From Methanobacterium sp. (GTDB lineage Archaea > Methanobacteriota > Methanobacteria > Methanobacteriales > Methanobacteriaceae), in NCBI GenBank assembly GCA_030539815.1, contig JAUNXM010000125.1, forward strand, positions 1 through 5,774: a stretch of 5,774 bases of DNA, given 5' to 3'. A model generated the notes under the pieces. That model worked only from the letters and a program-made list of their open reading frames with translations. It ran no database searches and was not told the origin of the DNA. Both the position numbers and the translations under genes were made by a program. Positions 4,797-5,774 of this stretch are shown here, in pieces. How positions within the stretch are numbered: position 1 is the stretch's first letter; every line of letters begins with the position of its first letter.

Positions 4797-4823
4797 TTGG
4801 AAATATCCAATCAAAAATATCCA
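4797..4823 (+). repeat. Paired AAATATCCA boxes in the nudC leader
   Basis: AAATATCCA occurs at 4801-4809 and again at 4815-4823, a 14-base spacing. The first copy is also inside a small palindrome, TTGGA (4797-4801) / TCCAA (4806-4810). The boxes lie close to the predicted transcription start of nudC, where a bound repressor would block initiation. The site is AT-rich and the regulator unknown. Confidence 0.3.
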
Positions 4824-4842
4824 CTTAGTAGAATCTAGGGAA

Positions 4843-5715
4843 ATGATTATTTATCTCAATTCACATATTTCTTTCATGCACCGGGAAAGTATTTACAAAC
4901 GTTACACTCCAGAATTCACTCCCCCCACTGAAAGTGACAAAAGTGCTTTCTGGTTTCTTTTTAATTCCACTGAATTGCTGGTAGAGATAAATAATAGGCA
5001 GGTAAAAATTCCTTTTTTACAATATCCAGGGGAAATGAATATCACACCCTTAAGGTCCCAGTACCTGGGCACCTTCAATGGTCATCCCTGCTACTCGGGA
5101 GAGTTAACCCCAGAAACTGAAGCCCCGGGAGGAATGGTTTTTAAGGATATGCGTTCACTCTACGAATGTTTAGATGAAGATCTGTACCTCCTGGCAGGTC
5201 GTGCCTCTCAAATCGTTACCTGGGACCGCACTCATCAGTTCTGCGGTCAATGCGGAGCACCAACCATTACTAAAGATGATGAAATGGCTAAGTTGTGCCC
5301 TGAATGTGGTTTCACTAGTTTCACCCAGCTATCACCAGCGGTGATCACCGCAATTATCAATGATGGGAAACTTCTCATGGCCCGGCACTCCCGCACCCCT
5401 GGAGATATGTACGGACTTATTGCCGGTTTTGTGGAACCTGGTGAGACCTTAACTGAGGCCGTTGAAAGGGAAACTATGGAAGAAGTTGGTTTGAAGGTGA
5501 AGAACATAGAATACTTTAGTAGCCAGCCATGGCCTTATCCTCATTCCCTGATGATTGGCTTTACTGCTGAATATGATGGTGGCCAGATAAGGGTGGATGG
5601 GAAAGAGATAACCAATGCTAAATGGTTTGGTGCAGATGATCTTCCACGAATCCCATCTAAAATGAGTATTGCTGGGGATCTGATTCAGTGGTATCTTGAT
5701 AAAAATTCCCATTAA
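4843..5715 (+). CDS. nudC: NudC-type NAD+ diphosphatase (Nudix hydrolase)
   Basis: The enzyme splits NAD(H) into NMN(H) and AMP; bacterial NudC also removes NAD caps from RNA. The 290-residue product has the complete NudC layout. An N-terminal domain occupies about 1-125. A four-cysteine zinc ribbon follows (C134-x2-C137 ... C152-x2-C155). The Nudix box at 195-217 has G195, E201, R209, E210, E213, E214 and G216, a perfect Gx5Ex7REx2EExG fit. After it come the NudC-specific SQPWPYP at 227-233 and a C-terminal region ending at 290. The catalytic glutamates are intact, so the enzyme should be active; it probably binds Mg2+ or Mn2+ through the Nudix box. The start is the least certain point: AGGG at 4837-4840 is only two bases from ATG 4843, and M12 (codon at 4876) is an alternative without any ribosome binding site. 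It follows cofH by 108 bases. Confidence 0.92.
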   Translation: MIIYLNSHISFMHRESIYKRYTPEFTPPTESDKSAFWFLFNSTELLVEINNRQVKIPFLQYPGEMNITPLRSQYLGTFNGHPCYSGELTPETEAPGGMVFKDMRSLYECLDEDLYLLAGRASQIVTWDRTHQFCGQCGAPTITKDDEMAKLCPECGFTSFTQLSPAVITAIINDGKLLMARHSRTPGDMYGLIAGFVEPGETLTEAVERETMEEVGLKVKNIEYFSSQPWPYPHSLMIGFTAEYDGGQIRVDGKEITNAKWFGADDLPRIPSKMSIAGDLIQWYLDKNSH

Positions 5716-5724
5716 TCTTTATCT

Positions 5725-5774
5725 AAATCTATAAGCTCTTATACCAAATCTATAAATACTATCCCAAATCTAAG
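5725..5774 (+). repeat. Imperfect tandem repeat of 20-21 bases at the right edge
   Basis: AAATCTA recurs at 5725-5731, 5746-5752 and 5766-5772, spaced 21 and 20 bases. The first two units share AAATCTATAA, a CT-rich middle and a CC end; the third is cut by the window edge. It lies ten bases after the nudC stop. It contains CTATAAATA (5750-5758), which could instead be the TATA box of a gene beyond the window. Whether the array continues cannot be seen. Confidence 0.45.

Noticed and set aside
5247..5712. Antisense open frames of 86-87 codons over nudC, and similar ones over cofH
   Set aside because: They mirror strongly conserved Nudix and radical SAM coding sequence and lack start signals; they are shadows of the real genes.
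1..5774. CRISPR array, tRNA, rRNA or insertion sequence
   Set aside because: No regularly spaced identical repeats of CRISPR length, no clover-leaf or conserved tRNA boxes, and no transposase frame or terminal inverted repeats were seen on either strand.

Overview
The window looks like chromosomal DNA of a methanogenic archaeon, most likely order Methanobacteriales (Methanobacterium-like). The reasons are: a CofH gene for the deazaflavin coenzyme F420; ribosome binding sites of the GGTGAT or GGAG type a few bases before ATG; TTTATATA-like TATA boxes 25-60 bases before genes in place of bacterial -35/-10 boxes; T-run terminators; AT-rich spacers; and an N-terminal zinc-ribbon style that I recall from Methanobacteriales proteins. 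The genus is inference.

Layout. At the left edge (1-166, minus) is the 5' end of a ribonuclease III gene, cut by the window. A 269-base divergent spacer separates it from a 218-residue zinc-ribbon membrane protein (436-1092, plus). The next 592 bases (1093-1684) hold no long gene but are not empty. Reading both strands shows two very short open frames. One, on minus (1296-1451), is probably a small or decaying gene. The other, on plus (1526-1672), encodes a CxxC peptide whose start lies in a 12-bp RNA stem. A full-length AlbA_2/GHKL-ATPase/winged-helix regulator of the RecG-like type follows (1685-3016, minus). Divergent from it is an unrecognised acidic 80-residue protein (3275-3517, plus). 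Then come cofH (3685-4734, plus) and a NudC-type NAD+ diphosphatase (4843-5715, plus). The last 50 bases hold an imperfect 20-21 base tandem repeat that runs off the window.

How the parts relate. The genes do not form one obvious operon: each has its own TATA-like element, and T-runs separate 3275-3517 from cofH and cofH from nudC. Links between CofH (F420 synthesis) and NudC (NAD(H) turnover) are only thematic, both being redox-cofactor functions. The most structured regulatory DNA is the 3017-3274 spacer between the regulator and the 80-residue gene. An inverted repeat straddles a TATA box on each side, and the side facing the small gene also has three mutually exclusive hairpins. I see no tRNA, rRNA, CRISPR array or insertion sequence. 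No complete new defence or mobile system is evident. The best candidates for undescribed biology are the two hidden small frames in 1229-1672 and the regulator/small-protein divergent pair with its palindromic control region.
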